Of a stretch of DNA of 64,000 bases, positions 46,264 through 58,464 are shown one piece after another. Position 1 is the first letter of the stretch; each line of letters opens with the position of its first letter. Both the position numbers and the translations under genes were made by a program. The stretch is from the NCBI GenBank assembly GCA_035578175.1, contig JAQMRL010000001.1, positions 57,435,553-57,499,552 of the forward strand, given 5' to 3'. Origin of the DNA: Catonia carolina. Lineage: Eukaryota; Arthropoda; Insecta; Hemiptera; Achilidae. Below the pieces are notes generated by a model. That model saw only the letters and a program-made list of their open reading frames with translations. It was not told the DNA's origin and searched no databases.

Positions 46264-49200
46264 CTAATTGTCTGGTAAGACAATCAGTTTCGAGACGGGC
46301 CGAACGTAAATGCCCTGTACGGTTTTAATTTCAGCAGTGCGAATAGTGTTGTCTTTGCCGGGAAAAACGTTAGTAATTATGCCCAGTGGCCATAAGGCAG
46401 GAGCAGTGTTTAAATTTTGCACAATAACTGTGCAACCGATTTTAACGTTGGCACAAGCGCGCGACCATTTGTGGCGCTGTGTTTGGGTATGTAAATAGTT
46501 ACGAGACCATTGTTTCCAAAACGAACAAACGAGTGTTTTGAGTTGTTCCCATCTGGATGAAGGTTGCAACTGGTCTGGAGCGGTGCCTTCAGGAGGTTGA
46601 AGCAATGAAGTTCCGGTGATGAAATGTCCAGGAGTTAGCATTAATTTTTCTTCGCAGGGATCCGAAGAAAATTGAAACAACGGCCTGCTGTTTAGTACAG
46701 CTTCGATACGAGCGAAGAGAGTAATATACTCTTCGAAGAGCAAAGGTTTATCACCGAGGAGTCGATTTAGACAATGTTTTGCAGATTTGACAGCTGCCTC
46801 CCACAAGCCTCCAAAATTAGGTGCGGATGGTGGGTTGAAATGCCAGTTAATTTTTAATAAGGCAAGGTGATCGCCTATCGCAGTAGATGAGGCGCAAATT
46901 TGTTGATAGATTTCGGCTAACTTATTTTTAGCGCCGACGAAATTCGTACCGTTGTCAGAGTAAATGTTAGAGGGCAAGCCTCGACGAGAAACGAAGCGGT
47001 CTAAAGCCGTAAGAAAAGCATTCGTAGATAAGCCTGACACGAATTCAAGATGCACAGCCTTAGTGGACATACAAACAAATATACACAAATAGCCTTTAGA
47101 AATTGATGATTTTCGCAATCGATTATTTTTCACAAAGAATGGACCTGCATAGTCAACTCCTGTTGATGAAAATGCTCGGGCAGCAGCAACACGAGAAGCA
47201 GGTAAATTAGACATAATTGGCTGCGAAGGGCGTCCGCCGTATCTGATGCAGCGAACACATTGGTGAATGCGCTTACGAATTACGGTTCGAGCTGATAAAA
47301 TCCAAAATTGTTGAAATGTGAATGCTTGCGTAGTGCGCAGCCCAGAATGTAATGAAAGCCGATGGAAATAATCACAGACTAATTCAGTAAGATGACTGTG
47401 CTTTGGCAACAGGATAGGATGTTGCGCCGTTTTAGCAATATCTGAGCGACTTAAGCGACCGCCTACAACAAGAATGCCTTGATTATTTACATAAGGCGAC
47501 AATGAAATGATCGATTTGCACGGCAGCTTGCCATTAGAGATTGCCTGAATGTCACTAGCAAAGTACCGAGACTGAGTGAGTTTAGCACATAGAATTGCTG
47601 AGTTATTAATCTCCTCAGCAGTTAAGAACGGTGTAAAATTAACTGAAGGAGTTTTTAACCGTTTAATGAAACGAGCAACATAAGCTAGTACTCGCAGCAT
47701 ACGAGAATACGAAGAAAATCTGAATAACATTTCGTCGGAGTGCGAATGTTCGTTGGAGACGGCGAGACATATTTTTTCTTGCCGTAGGTCAAGTTTTTCA
47801 ACAGCGATTGACGGAACGACAGGTGCAGGCCAGCCAGTAGACTGCGTGCGATAAACAGGCGGACCGTGCCACCAAAGCGGGTGATTTAACAAGCCAACAG
47901 AATTAGAACCGCGCGATGCGACATCAGCGGGGTTTTGATCGCTAGAAATGTGTGACCAGTGTTCTATGTTGGTCAAATCAAGAACTTTATGCACCCTATT
48001 AGCAACGTACATTTTTAAACGGTGTTGCGGCGTTTTTAGCCATGCTAACACAACACTGGCATCAGAAAATAACCTAACTTCACAACAAGAAATAGAATTT
48101 TTAATACTTGACAACGATTCAAATAAACGCGCTAACAAGAGAGCGGCACACAGTTCAAGCCTTGGAATTGTGACATTTTTTAGCGGCGACACTCGACTTT
48201 TAGATTTAAGCAAAAATACACTGACTGAGCTGTTTGTTTGTACGTGAAGGTAAATGCATGCAGCATACCCCTTTTCCGAAGCATCACAGAAGCCTAATAA
48301 CCGATATTCAGCTTGGTTGATAGAAATTAATCTAGGTAAACGGAAGCCTTATAGCACAGATAACTCGGACGTGAATTTGTTCCAAGCATCGTCGAAAAGT
48401 GGAGGTAATTGATCGTCCCATTGCACGTTACTATTCCAGAGTTGTTTTAGAAAGTTTTTTATCCAAAATGTAAGAGGCGTAAGGAAGCCAAGCGGATCGA
48501 AGATTTTAGCAAGATATGATAATACTGTTCGTTTAGTAGCCTCTGAATCGAATGGAATAACACGGTATGAAAAGGAATCGCTAGCAGGGTCCCATTGAAG
48601 ACCGAGAATCTTGATCGCTGAAGTATCGCCCGAAAAGCTGATGGGATTTTCAAGATGATCGTTTGGAAATCGCCGTAGCAGTTCTGCGTTGTTTGAAGAC
48701 CATTTGCGCAACTCGAAGCCTCCTCGAGCGAATAATTCAACTAATTGAGAAATAAGCAGTTCTGCTTCTTTGTAGTTAGAAGCGCCGGTTAGAATATCGT
48801 CTACATAGGTGTGCGAATGGATGGCCTTTGAAGCCAATGGAAAAGAAACGCCTTCGTCCTGCACTAACTGGAGCAGAGTGCGCTGAGCTAAATACGCAGA
48901 AGGTTTAACGCCATAAGTGACAGTGTTTAATTCATACTCCTGAGGAGCGGAATTAATGCCAGAACTATAGAATATGTGTTGATGAGAGCGATCTTCAGGC
49001 CTAACAAGTATTTCCCTATACATCATTTTAATGTCCGAACAAACGACAATTTGATGTTTACGAAATGAAGTTAAAATCTGACAAATGTCCCTTTGTAGCT
49101 TGGGACCGGACAATAATTGGTCGTTTAGTGAATTGCCTTTTAAATCAGGAAACGAGGCGTTGAACACAACACGAATTTTACCATTAGGCTCAGCAGTTTT

Positions 49201-51579
49201 AAACACACCATGGTGCGGTATTACATAGTTAGAAGGAGAAGGCGCGATTGACATGTGATTTAAATTAATATACTCACGCATGAAGGCGTGGTACTTTTGT
49301 TCGACAATTGGCTGTTTAGCAACTTTAGCGGTAAACTTTTCAGCAGCACGTTTTGCAATTTCTCGATTGGAATCTAAGTTGACGGAATTATTTTTGAATG
49401 GTAGCGCAACCATATAACGCCCTGATTTGTCACGAGAAGTTGTGTACAATTTTTCGCAGTGCTCATCATCCGGGTTAACGACTGGAGCGGTGGCAATTTC
49501 TTCCGAAGCCCAAAAACGTTGCATGATCTCGGGAAGCGATTCAACAGCAGCGAAAAGCGATGTACATTCTTGCATGGAGTCGATGGCGGACAAAGCCGGT
49601 AGTTTCCCGAAAATAACCCAACCGAATTCAGTAGAGATGGCCGATGGAGTGCCTTTGATTATGGCATTGCTATGCGATAAAACAATATGCGGAAAGACTT
49701 CAGCTCCCAATAGAATTTCGATGGGACCAGAGTGCGTAAATTGGTCGTCAGCAAGCAATTTGTCAGAGAATAATTTGCCTAATTTATTTGGTAAACATAC
49801 GGAAGGTAGATTGTTGGTTATTTTCGAGATAACTAGCGCCTCAGTACTTAAACGGAAAGCCTTGTTTTTATTGGATGAAATAACAAGCTGAGTTGAACCT
49901 TGTATTTCCGCTGAAGCTGCTGAAATGCCGAGCAGGGTTTGTCGGCACGGAGTTATTACAGAATTGAGTACATTGGCTGCACGAGTTGTAATTTAATTAG
50001 CCTCTGAACCAGAGTCAAGAACACAGCGAAGAGGTTTGTAATCACCATTAGCCGATTGAACTAAAATCACGGCAGTGCCTAATAAAACCCTTTGATTGCC
50101 TGATCTACATGATAGCGAATTATTATTTATTGTTTCAGTTGAAGTACTGTTATTAAAGGCCGGTACAGAAGCATCGATGTTTGAATGGTTTGTTTGACAA
50201 TTGTTAGCCTGAGGTGCAGACGAAACGTTAGGTTGACTTGGAAACGATGATCGGTTGGGCCTGTTAGATTGGCCAGTGGTAATATGTTGTTTATTAAATA
50301 CAACAGCAGTGGCACTATTTTCTCGCACAGTATTTGTATTTGAGTTACTTTCTAATGCGTGCAACAGCGTGTGATGGTTAGCTGAATTGCACACACGACA
50401 AGTTTTAGTAGATTTGCAGTCGCGCCTCGCATGTTTACCTAAGCATCCGAAACATTTATGCATTTGAAATATGGCCTCGTGACGCGCATTGACAGGCATA
50501 CCGAGAAACTCTGTACAATTGAATATATTGTGTGCAGAAGAACTACAAAATTGACATTTATTTACAGCCTCATTACTAGCACTTGAATTGCTGCCTACTA
50601 ATAATGAATGTTGACGCCTAAGCAAGTTAGGTGACGAGTTGTTTATACGAAAAGTTGGTTTATGAATAGCCGGTTTGACGAGATTTGGTTTAGCGACGTT
50701 TGAAACAATAGTGTCAATGTTTTACGCTTTGTTCAGCATTTCAAAGGATTGCATTCTGGAAGTCACGAAATTTAATAGTTCAAAATAACTTGGAATCTTA
50801 GTAGCATCGTGTTGAGATTCGAATAATTCCCTCGTGGTATTATCCAAATTGTTGTACGCCATAGAAAACAACAGAAAGTCCGCTAAGTTTATATTTAATA
50901 GCTGTAGGGCGCCAATGGCGGAAGTATGAATGCTAACATATTGTTTATAATTTTGATAAGATGGACTTGCGAATTTATCGAAATTACTGATTTGCGAAAA
51001 ATGCATGTTTGCGACACGTCTGTCATTAGCGTACCTGTTGTTAATTAATTGGTAAGCTAATTGGTAATTTGCAGAAGTCAAAGGTAGATGAGATATTATT
51101 TGCAACGCCTCACCGCGCAAACTAGACCTAAAATAATGCAATTTTTGAATATCAGACAGTTGTTCGGATTTATGTACAAGTTCATTGTACAACGATATAA
51201 AATTCTGAAATTCAGACAGATTTCCATCGAAACTAGGAATTTTTATTTTTGGAAGACATGTTGCCGGTGAAATTGCATTAGGTTTATTGTCGATTAAACT
51301 AGTATTAGACATGCTAGTGATAATTTGAAAATATTTTGTTTCAAATTCGGTTTGGATGATAGCGATTTGATTTTCAAAGTCCTCAGAATATGCCTCATTT
51401 AATAAATCCATTAATTGATTTTGCAATGGTTGGAAATCGGAGAATATTCGATTAGCCTGAATCTTGAATGCATCGTTTGAGCCAGTACCGGATTGGACAT
51501 GTGTTAATGTGTCCAAAGATCGGATTAGTTGACGACATTTTGTGAAAATTGACTCGGAATTATCCATATTGTGTAACAT
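46264..51579 (-). pseudogene. BEL gag-pol polyprotein, interrupted by three TAA codons
   Basis: One frame of 1772 codons, ATG 51579 to TAG 46264, with no frameshift and three in-frame TAA codons at 50722, 49993 and 48349. Gag core covers 51579-50725. Three zinc knuckles lie at about 50564-50340 (CQFCSSSAHNIFNC, CFGCLGKHARRDC, CRVCNSANHHTLLH). The protease site LDSGSEAN ends at 49996, one codon before the second TAA. The reverse transcriptase includes KIRVVFNASF, VVCSDIKMMYREI and YVDDILTG. The RNase H region includes GFCDASEKGYAAC and PRLELCAALLLARL. Integrase has the HX-HCC zinc region ending CVRCIRYGG and all three acidic residues (STGVDYAG, YSDNGTNF, GGLWEAAVK). It ends in the usual LWPLGII...GIYVRPVSKL block. 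Enzymatic residues look intact; the stops alone disable it, unless suppressed. Confidence 0.95.
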
Positions 51580-53868
51580 TTTTATTTCAATGTTACAATT
51601 TAATTATTTCTTTCCTGGTTCTGTTCTGTTTGATTTAATTTTGTTATCTGCTGTGTCTAAGTAAATTAGTTATCTCGTAATCGCTTGCACTTCTTTGCCT
51701 TCGTAATACCGTCCGCTGCTATCTGATTTATCTGCCGTGGCGGTTTCCCTTGCTTCTTTTATTCATGTCTTTACGTTCATGATTAGCTTGTTGGAGGGGA
51801 CCCGTGACGTCAGATCAGAGTTTTCCTTTTGAGAGATTTTTGCTTCCCTCTTTCTTCTTGCTGCAAATGGTCATGTCGCTGGACGTGTTTTTTCTGGTAC
51901 TTGTGCCGTAATTATTTTTAAGTTTTTCGGGGTGCGTTATGTCGCTGTTTTACTTGACCATTTTGCTTTCCCGTGTTTCGGTAAGTTCTTCTCTTTTTAT
52001 TTGTAGTTAAAACCCATTGAAGCCGAAAATGATTTATTTAAATTTTGTAAATTTTTGTAAACCCTTTGGGTAATTTAAAATTTTTAAATTTTGAATTTTA
52101 TGCTTTTCTTAAAGCGAATTATATTGTTTTTTTTTCTTGTGGTGCCTTTGGGATTTAGCTACCTTTTATCTTTTTGTGTTTTGCGGTAGCCCTCATTTTC
52201 TAAGTCCTAGTTTTTCTGCTCTTTGCAGGGACCCAGTTTGGGATGGATTTAAACAAGTTTGGGCGAATGTTAACATGTTTGAAACATAAATGTAACCAAG
52301 TTTGGGCGAATGTTAACAATTATGAATTTTCTTATGTCACCCGATAACTTTATTTCTCAACGATTTGATTCTACATTTCTTTTAATAAAAAAATAACTAC
52401 TTTTGAAGCATCCGCTATATTTTATATATACATAAAAAAATCCATCATTATTATTTTTTTGTAATTTATAATGTAATGATTTCAAATTTAATTTTGTTAA
52501 ATTATGCTGCTAAGCATAGTTTGGTCTGGACTTAACTGGCATCCATGCACCTTACTTACTATAGCATAATTTTGATAACTTTCCATAATTTTTAATTTTT
52601 TGTAAAACATAATTTGTTAAAACAAAAGCTCTATAACTGTTTTTTTTTAAGAATGTTGTAAACTTTGCTTATTTTGTTAACTTGCTTTGGTAAAACGATT
52701 CAAATTATTTTCTTATAAAAATTTATTTAAATTAACTGAATTATACTCTTAAAGCTAAGCTAATTATGCTTTCTTATAAATTAAAAATTTTTAAATATTA
52801 TCTATCTGTTATTCAAATGGCCTATCCTAATTAAATATTGATTCTATTGTTTCATTTTAAATAATAATAATTATTATTATTAATTATTGATCTTCTTTCT
52901 TAAAATTAAATATTTTTTTAACTGGATCCAGTATAAAGCATGCAAATTTAAATTGAGCTCATTTTTGGTTTTTCTCATTAATTTTGGCTATCTATGCTTA
53001 TTAACATTTAATTGCTTATGTAACTTTTCTGCGTTAACTTAAAATCAAAATGTAACCGTATCTATTAAGTATTCTCTCTATAAATTTAATATTTTATTAA
53101 ATTCTTTTACTAATTTATTTTTTTTTTGGATTTATTTTGACACCACATCACCGCAGTCTCTCCTGTTGGAGTTTTTTTGTTCCCCGTGCCAATTTTGTTT
53201 TGTAGCGATCCTTTTGTTGTATCGCTCGAACAAAAAGAGGTTACAATTGAATAGTAAAGGAAACCGACTGAAGATGACAGAAAATATTAAAACAATAACA
53301 ATTGATTTTTAGATAATTAAAATATCCGAATTTTGTTGTTCGGATGAGTAAAAATCGAATAAATAGCGTTGACACAGTGTTATTAATATATTTGTAACAA
53401 AGAAAAAATATAACAGCACATTTAACTTGAATAATAATGAACGTTAACGATTGAATGGTTTTTTATTTAAGGTATACAAGACGAAATGTGAACAAACAAC
53501 ACTTTTGAAAGCAGCTGATGGGTCAGTAACATCAGACAGCTGATTACAGAGAGAGAATGCAGGCGACGACGTAGAGAGCGTTCAACTGGATTGAGATGAA
53601 CCAGTGAAACGGAATCTGCGCAGCACTGACCGAAAATGTTACCAAGATGGATTCGATTGCAAGATGACTGGCGACGAATTGACGCCTTACAATGCGTGGG
53701 TTATTACCCCCCCCCGCCTACGACCCAACCGTAACAAAGAAACTGGTATATAACGATTTTAACACAACCTTTTAAAGCATTGCAAATCACGATAACGTTA
53801 ATAACAATTAAAAAGTAGCATTGAAATATGTTTATAACACACTGTATTACCATAAATGCACAGATAAT
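51580..53868 (-). other. BEL 5' leader, unusually long
   Basis: About 2.3 kb between primer-binding site and gag start with no long frame. It contains CAAGTTTGGGCGAATGTTAACA twice (52254-52275 and 52297-52318), with a weaker third copy just to the left, and a run of nine C at about 53709-53717. The middle part is very AT-rich and resembles host DNA, so a nested insertion or captured segment is possible. No element ends were found inside it. Confidence 0.6.
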
Positions 53869-53889
53869 ATCCGCGCTCGGAACGGACCA
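53869..53889 (-). promoter_or_regulatory. Primer-binding site of the BEL element
   Basis: Two bases inside the 5' LTR the minus strand reads TGGTCCGTTCCGAGCGCGG. It starts with the TGG complementary to a tRNA CCA end, in the expected place. The matching tRNA would end GCTCGGAACGGACCA; I could not name it. Confidence 0.7.
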
Positions 53890-53891
53890 AA

Positions 53892-54400
53892 TGTTAAGTT
53901 TAATGCCTTGAAATGAATTAAGCCGTGTGCAGCAATACTGAACTTAATTATTAGGAGGACCAGCACGCATTTAATGTTGTCCGCGTACAAGACAAATAGT
54001 GAATTAATGAAAAGGAAACAACAGGGAAATGGAAAACACTCGAATAATAAACCAGTAACATAATCACATGTGCTTACCTCTATGCATTGTTGAACGTAGA
54101 TTTTCATTTGTAGCACTGCCGACACTGAACAAGTTATAATAATGTTAAATACCCAATAGCATTAGATAAATACACCGCACAATAATATAAGAGTTAGCAT
54201 TGATAAACGTTTACAATAAAACATAAGCCTTGCATTAAGCCAAGCTAGCGTCACCACGCTAGTCGAAGATCGGAGAGACACACATCCGTGCTTGTCACGG
54301 TCCATTAAACGAGAGAGTAGGGAAGGAAGAAAACGGAAAAAGGTGGGGGTAAAGACACAGAGATTAAAAATGCGTAACCCGGGTAGCGAATGCCTTAACA
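53892..54400 (-). repeat. BEL 5' LTR
   Basis: 509-bp partner of 45241-45749. In sense orientation it contains a CTCTCTCC-rich region, a perfect short hairpin CTAGCGT...ACGCTAG and TATA-like TATTTATATAA. These could be promoter parts, but no initiation site can be fixed. Confidence 0.96.
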
Positions 54401-54405
54401 AGTAC
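54401..54405 (+). repeat. BEL element target-site duplication, right
   Basis: AGTAC, identical to 45236-45240. Confidence 0.92.
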
Positions 54406-57400
54406 TGTTCTAGAATATTTAGCTAAAAAACGTAGCTTGACACGGAAGTGAAAATTATTCATTTCTCTGATATTTCCAAATTTCAAAAGTAAACATTTTC
54501 TAAATTCATTTTTTCTTTAAAACTATTTTTCACATTCTCATGTTACTACCTTCAATAATTTAATAAAAAAATCGTATTTCATGATTGATGTATTTTAAAT
54601 GTATAATTTTTGTTTTCAATATAGATAAACAGTGAAGGTTCTGAATGTGCAGGGTGGAGGTTTAGGGAAATGAGTTAAGGGTTGAAAAGTTGAGCTAGCT
54701 CCCGGTAGTGAACAGATGAAGTTTATCCAAGACAAATGGCACTTGTGACTTTAACTTTGTTGTAACTTATTCTTAAAGCTAGTTGGTGTGAGGTATGCAT
54801 AAAAGCTTACTTTGTCTTGGGACAAAATTTACTAAATTCTAGATTCTGAGATTAAGCAGATTATTAATAAATGATTACGAGCAAAATTTTCCCTTGTGTC
54901 GAGTAACGTAATAAGAATAAATTTCTGTAATGGTGCTATGTTTGAGCAAGTGAATGAGTTACACTGAAAAAACTCACATAATTAATCTGCTAAAACTTCT
55001 ACTAGTATTGTCGGAATTAATTTTACAAAATGAAGTTTCAAAATTATTTAAAGTGTTCCAGTTTAAATGAAATATTTGAAAACATCTGCTTAGATAGTAG
55101 CCTACCTACCATTATGCTATTCAAATTATATTTTACCAGTGTCCCTTTACAACTTTAATAAAAAAAACCTACTTATTTTCATTATCCTATGCAGAAATCA
55201 TCGGATTTTTTAATTTTGACTTACTTAACAGATACGGTTTCTGTTCATATAATAAGAGTCTTCGATCTAAAACAAACAATTCGGCAACAAACAACAGCTT
55301 TCTCAATATTATATAGTTAACGTAATAAAATGTGAAATAATATCGTACTACATAATTGCTAGAATTTAGGTCTGAAGAAACCATGAGTTTCCAACACAAA
55401 TATTTAAAGAAGTTAAAATATTTTAACTTTTTATTCAAATTAGCTTTTATACTACCTTATTTTGCATTACGTACTGTAACATACTACGTAATTTTAATCG
55501 TTAAATGCTTGACATCTAATGAGAGAATATTTTTTGTGATAAAAACGGTAAGTTTCATAATTTTACCGTAATACATCAGATAGCCTTGGCAATACGGCAC
55601 GTTGACTATCATAATGAGCCCGTCCAAGATTGTTTGATTTACCAATGATGGCGTCAGCTACATCTGTTATAATGTTTGGTTCTATAATTTGATAGGAGAT
55701 TAACACAAGATACATTAATACTTGTGTTTCAACAAAAGTCTTGGGTAATATATTTAAGATGTTACATAGATTGACGTCTCGTCATTTCGTGCTTGAAACT
55801 AAGAGACGAGTACCAATACGGAAGTCTCTTCTTAATGGCGGTCAAATTTATGGTTAGCAAACCATTATTGTCAACTTTATTGAAACTACCTAAACAGGAT
55901 TTTTACTTATCTGAATCTACTCATTCAAACATGTTCTTCGTAACTTTTACAAACAATGCTGGAAGATTATTTAACAGTACGTGATTCAAGTAATCTGATA
56001 GTTTAATTTAAATGTCATTAATTAATCATTAAATTAATAGTCAACAAATAAATAAAAATGCTGGAGGTGTATCAGTAAGTGGTGTTCTCAGAGCACGCCA
56101 ATCATATTATTAGGTCATTCATTCTTTCATCCAACATCGCATTTACTGGTATTTTATTTATAGTTGAACTTTTTACAAAAATTCCAAGCAGAAGATTACA
56201 ACCTCAGATATGGACTAATCAATAAAACTATGACTATGGGTACTTAAGTCCCAAAAATTAAATTTTAGTTATCTCTAAATTATTAATTCATTCCACATTA
56301 TTAAATTTTACTCACGACAAATAAATATTTATTTAAATAAATATCATCTTCATTATTATGCAGGAATATGTAATACTTATATCACTGCATTATAATATAA
56401 TTAATACAAAATGACAAGCTGATATTTTCTTATTATAAATGTCCTACATGAGTAAAAAACAAGTAATATTTTACACAAAATTATGACTGACAGAATGTGA
56501 AGCAAATTTACATATATTTTCATCATGAATATTCATTAAGTCAAAGTTAATTTGTTATTCTGTTTTTACTTTAAAACGAGAGATTTTTTAAACCTTCTGC
56601 CAAAACTGTACGTTGAAATCATTTTTATATCAACATTTTAATAATAATAATTTTAAAAACAACATTAATTTTTTTTAGGAAAAACGCTGGAGTAAAATCG
56701 TTCAACTATTTCTTACGGGTCTCTAAGGAAGTTTTAGAGTGACTTTTGAAAATATATCATATAAAAAATAATAATTTACCTCTTACCTAAATGAGTTTAA
56801 AAAAGAGGAAACATTTTCTTGAATGCACATTTATAGTACTACCATGATTATCTGGCCATGGTTTATCCGAATTCATTGATTATTTGGTCCAATCTTGATT
56901 GGAAACAATTGTTAATTCATAAATTTGCAAAATCTTACCTACAGTATTTGAACAGCACCGCAATCTAGGTACAGTGCAATATACACACCGAATCGCACTG
57001 CCTTTAAACGCTATACAAAAGCAAATAGAAATAAGTTATATCTTTTCAAAAGAAAACTAAAAACTGGTAAATATTTATATATAAACATATTGTAGAATGA
57101 TTTTGGAGACGTTCTGTTTTTTCATGAAGTTCTGTTTTTATTGATTCCCTATTGTTTCCGGTTTATTCGGATTTTCCGAGTCACTTGAGGTCTCAATTAA
57201 TTAGTCTGGATAAACAAGATATTGCTGGACTCACTAATACAAAAAACGATGCAAATAAAAAATATCTGAAAGAAAATAAACGATTATATAATTTGCACAA
57301 GCCAAATTAACATTATGAAAAGTGTTTAAAACATTGAACACATAAAGTGTTTAACATTAAACAGTTTAGTCTACTCTTTTTATTAAGCAGTTAGATGTTG

Positions 57401-58106
57401 CAAAAAATAGTTATTTTGTAAATTTTAATTGTTGATATTTTACGACTGAAGAATTTGATAACTACAGAAAGAGAGAAAAATTATAACTGTGCAATGCTTA
57501 TTACAAACAAGAACATTAATGTAAAAACTTGGGTTTAAAGATTCAGATTGCGCTAGTAAAGCGACATTCCGCTGCAGATTATTTGTGTTAAAAATTCCTT
57601 CAGAGGTTAAAAAATCATCTTCATAAATGGAACCAAAATTTTCTGATGAAATGTAAAACGAAATTCCTGAAACAGCTAAGGAAGTATGGAGAATAAAAAT
57701 GGAATGAAACCCAGAAAAATAAATGAAATGAAACTAAAATTTGTTCTTAATACGAGTACGTTTGAATTAAATTCTTGGTAATAAAAAGGTAAGCACTTAA
57801 CTGAGATCACTAGCCAGCGACAGAACTTCAAGATATCTTTTGGTTGAAAATATTTTATTTAAACATTTTTAAATGATGCTAATACAATAAAACAGTTTAC
57901 CTGATCATGTTTCCTACATCGTCTGCTTAGGTGTCTGGGAGATTATCAGTTGTACCTTCATCGTCTAATTTATGTACAAGATGGTTTCGTTGATGACACA
58001 ATTTGTCATTAAATTTGAAATAAAGTATGAAAATTTTTGTTCTGTATGAAACGTTGGAAGGAGGGCTTGCTATGATTCGGAAAGTAATTGGCTGATATAT
58101 TTTCAG
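54406..58106. other. AT-rich intergenic DNA
   Basis: About 3.7 kb. Several open frames of 60-83 codons (55187-55438 minus, 55356-55571 plus, 55793-55984 plus) lack recognisable motifs or convincing splice context. Confidence 0.5.
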
Positions 58107-58309
58107 ATTTTCTCTTTGACGGATGGTTTTGGTAAGCCAAAAATCTGGCTCATATACGTACCCAAGGGTTTCATGAGTTTATACGAAAATACCTTTAAGA
58201 ACAGTAGAAGACCTCTAGACGATCGTCTGAAATGGCTGTACCTCTTCGTTTCGTATATTTCTAAACTGACATTTTGTTCTAAAAACTGCTCTATAAAACT
58301 CTCTCCTAG
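58107..58309 (+). other. Candidate host exon (unrecognised protein)
   Basis: A 203-bp segment bounded by an acceptor-like TATATTTTCAG (ending 58106) and a donor-like CTAG/GTAATT (GT at 58310-58311). One frame is open throughout, starting IFSLTDGFGKPKIWLIYVP and containing RRPLDDRLKWLYLF and KLTFCSKNCSIKLSP. This is less AT-driven than neighbouring random frames. No family is recognised and no partner exons were found, so it may be a fossil exon or chance. The 3' part and donor are duplicated in tandem just downstream. Confidence 0.3.
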
Positions 58310-58464
58310 GTAATTATATAAAAAATATTATTAAGTATTTTTACTGAACCATTTTCGTTTCGTATATTTCTAAACTGACATTTTGTTCTAAAAACTGCTC
58401 AATAAAACTCTCTCCTAGGTAATTATATAAAAAATATTATTAAGTATTTTTACTGAACCATTTT
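58247..58464 (+). repeat. Tandem duplication, two 109-bp units
   Basis: Units 58247-58355 and 58356-58464 are identical apart from one T/A change (CTCTATAAAA versus CTCAATAAAA). The unit includes the end of the candidate exon and its donor site. Confidence 0.95.

Larger units (their letters stand above)
45241..54400 (-). mobile_element. BEL/Pao LTR retrotransposon, structurally complete
   Basis: 9160 bp, bounded by two 509-bp LTRs with TGTTAAG...CTTAACA ends and a 5-bp target duplication AGTAC. Transcribed right to left. The order is 5' LTR (53892-54400), primer-binding site, a leader of about 2.3 kb, a single gag-pol frame (51579-46264), a repeat-rich 3' segment and the 3' LTR (45241-45749). 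BEL/Pao is indicated by the triple zinc knuckle followed by a DSGSEAN protease site, the YVDD reverse transcriptase and the characteristic PRLELCAALLLARL RNase H region before an HHCC/DDE integrase. No envelope-like frame is visible. Only two of 509 LTR positions differ, so insertion was recent. Confidence 0.96.

Noticed and set aside
45511..46283. Overlapping minus-strand frames rich in Ser, Phe and Val
   Set aside because: They overlap the BEL LTR and its tandem repeats, are open in several phases, and are explained by the repeat composition.
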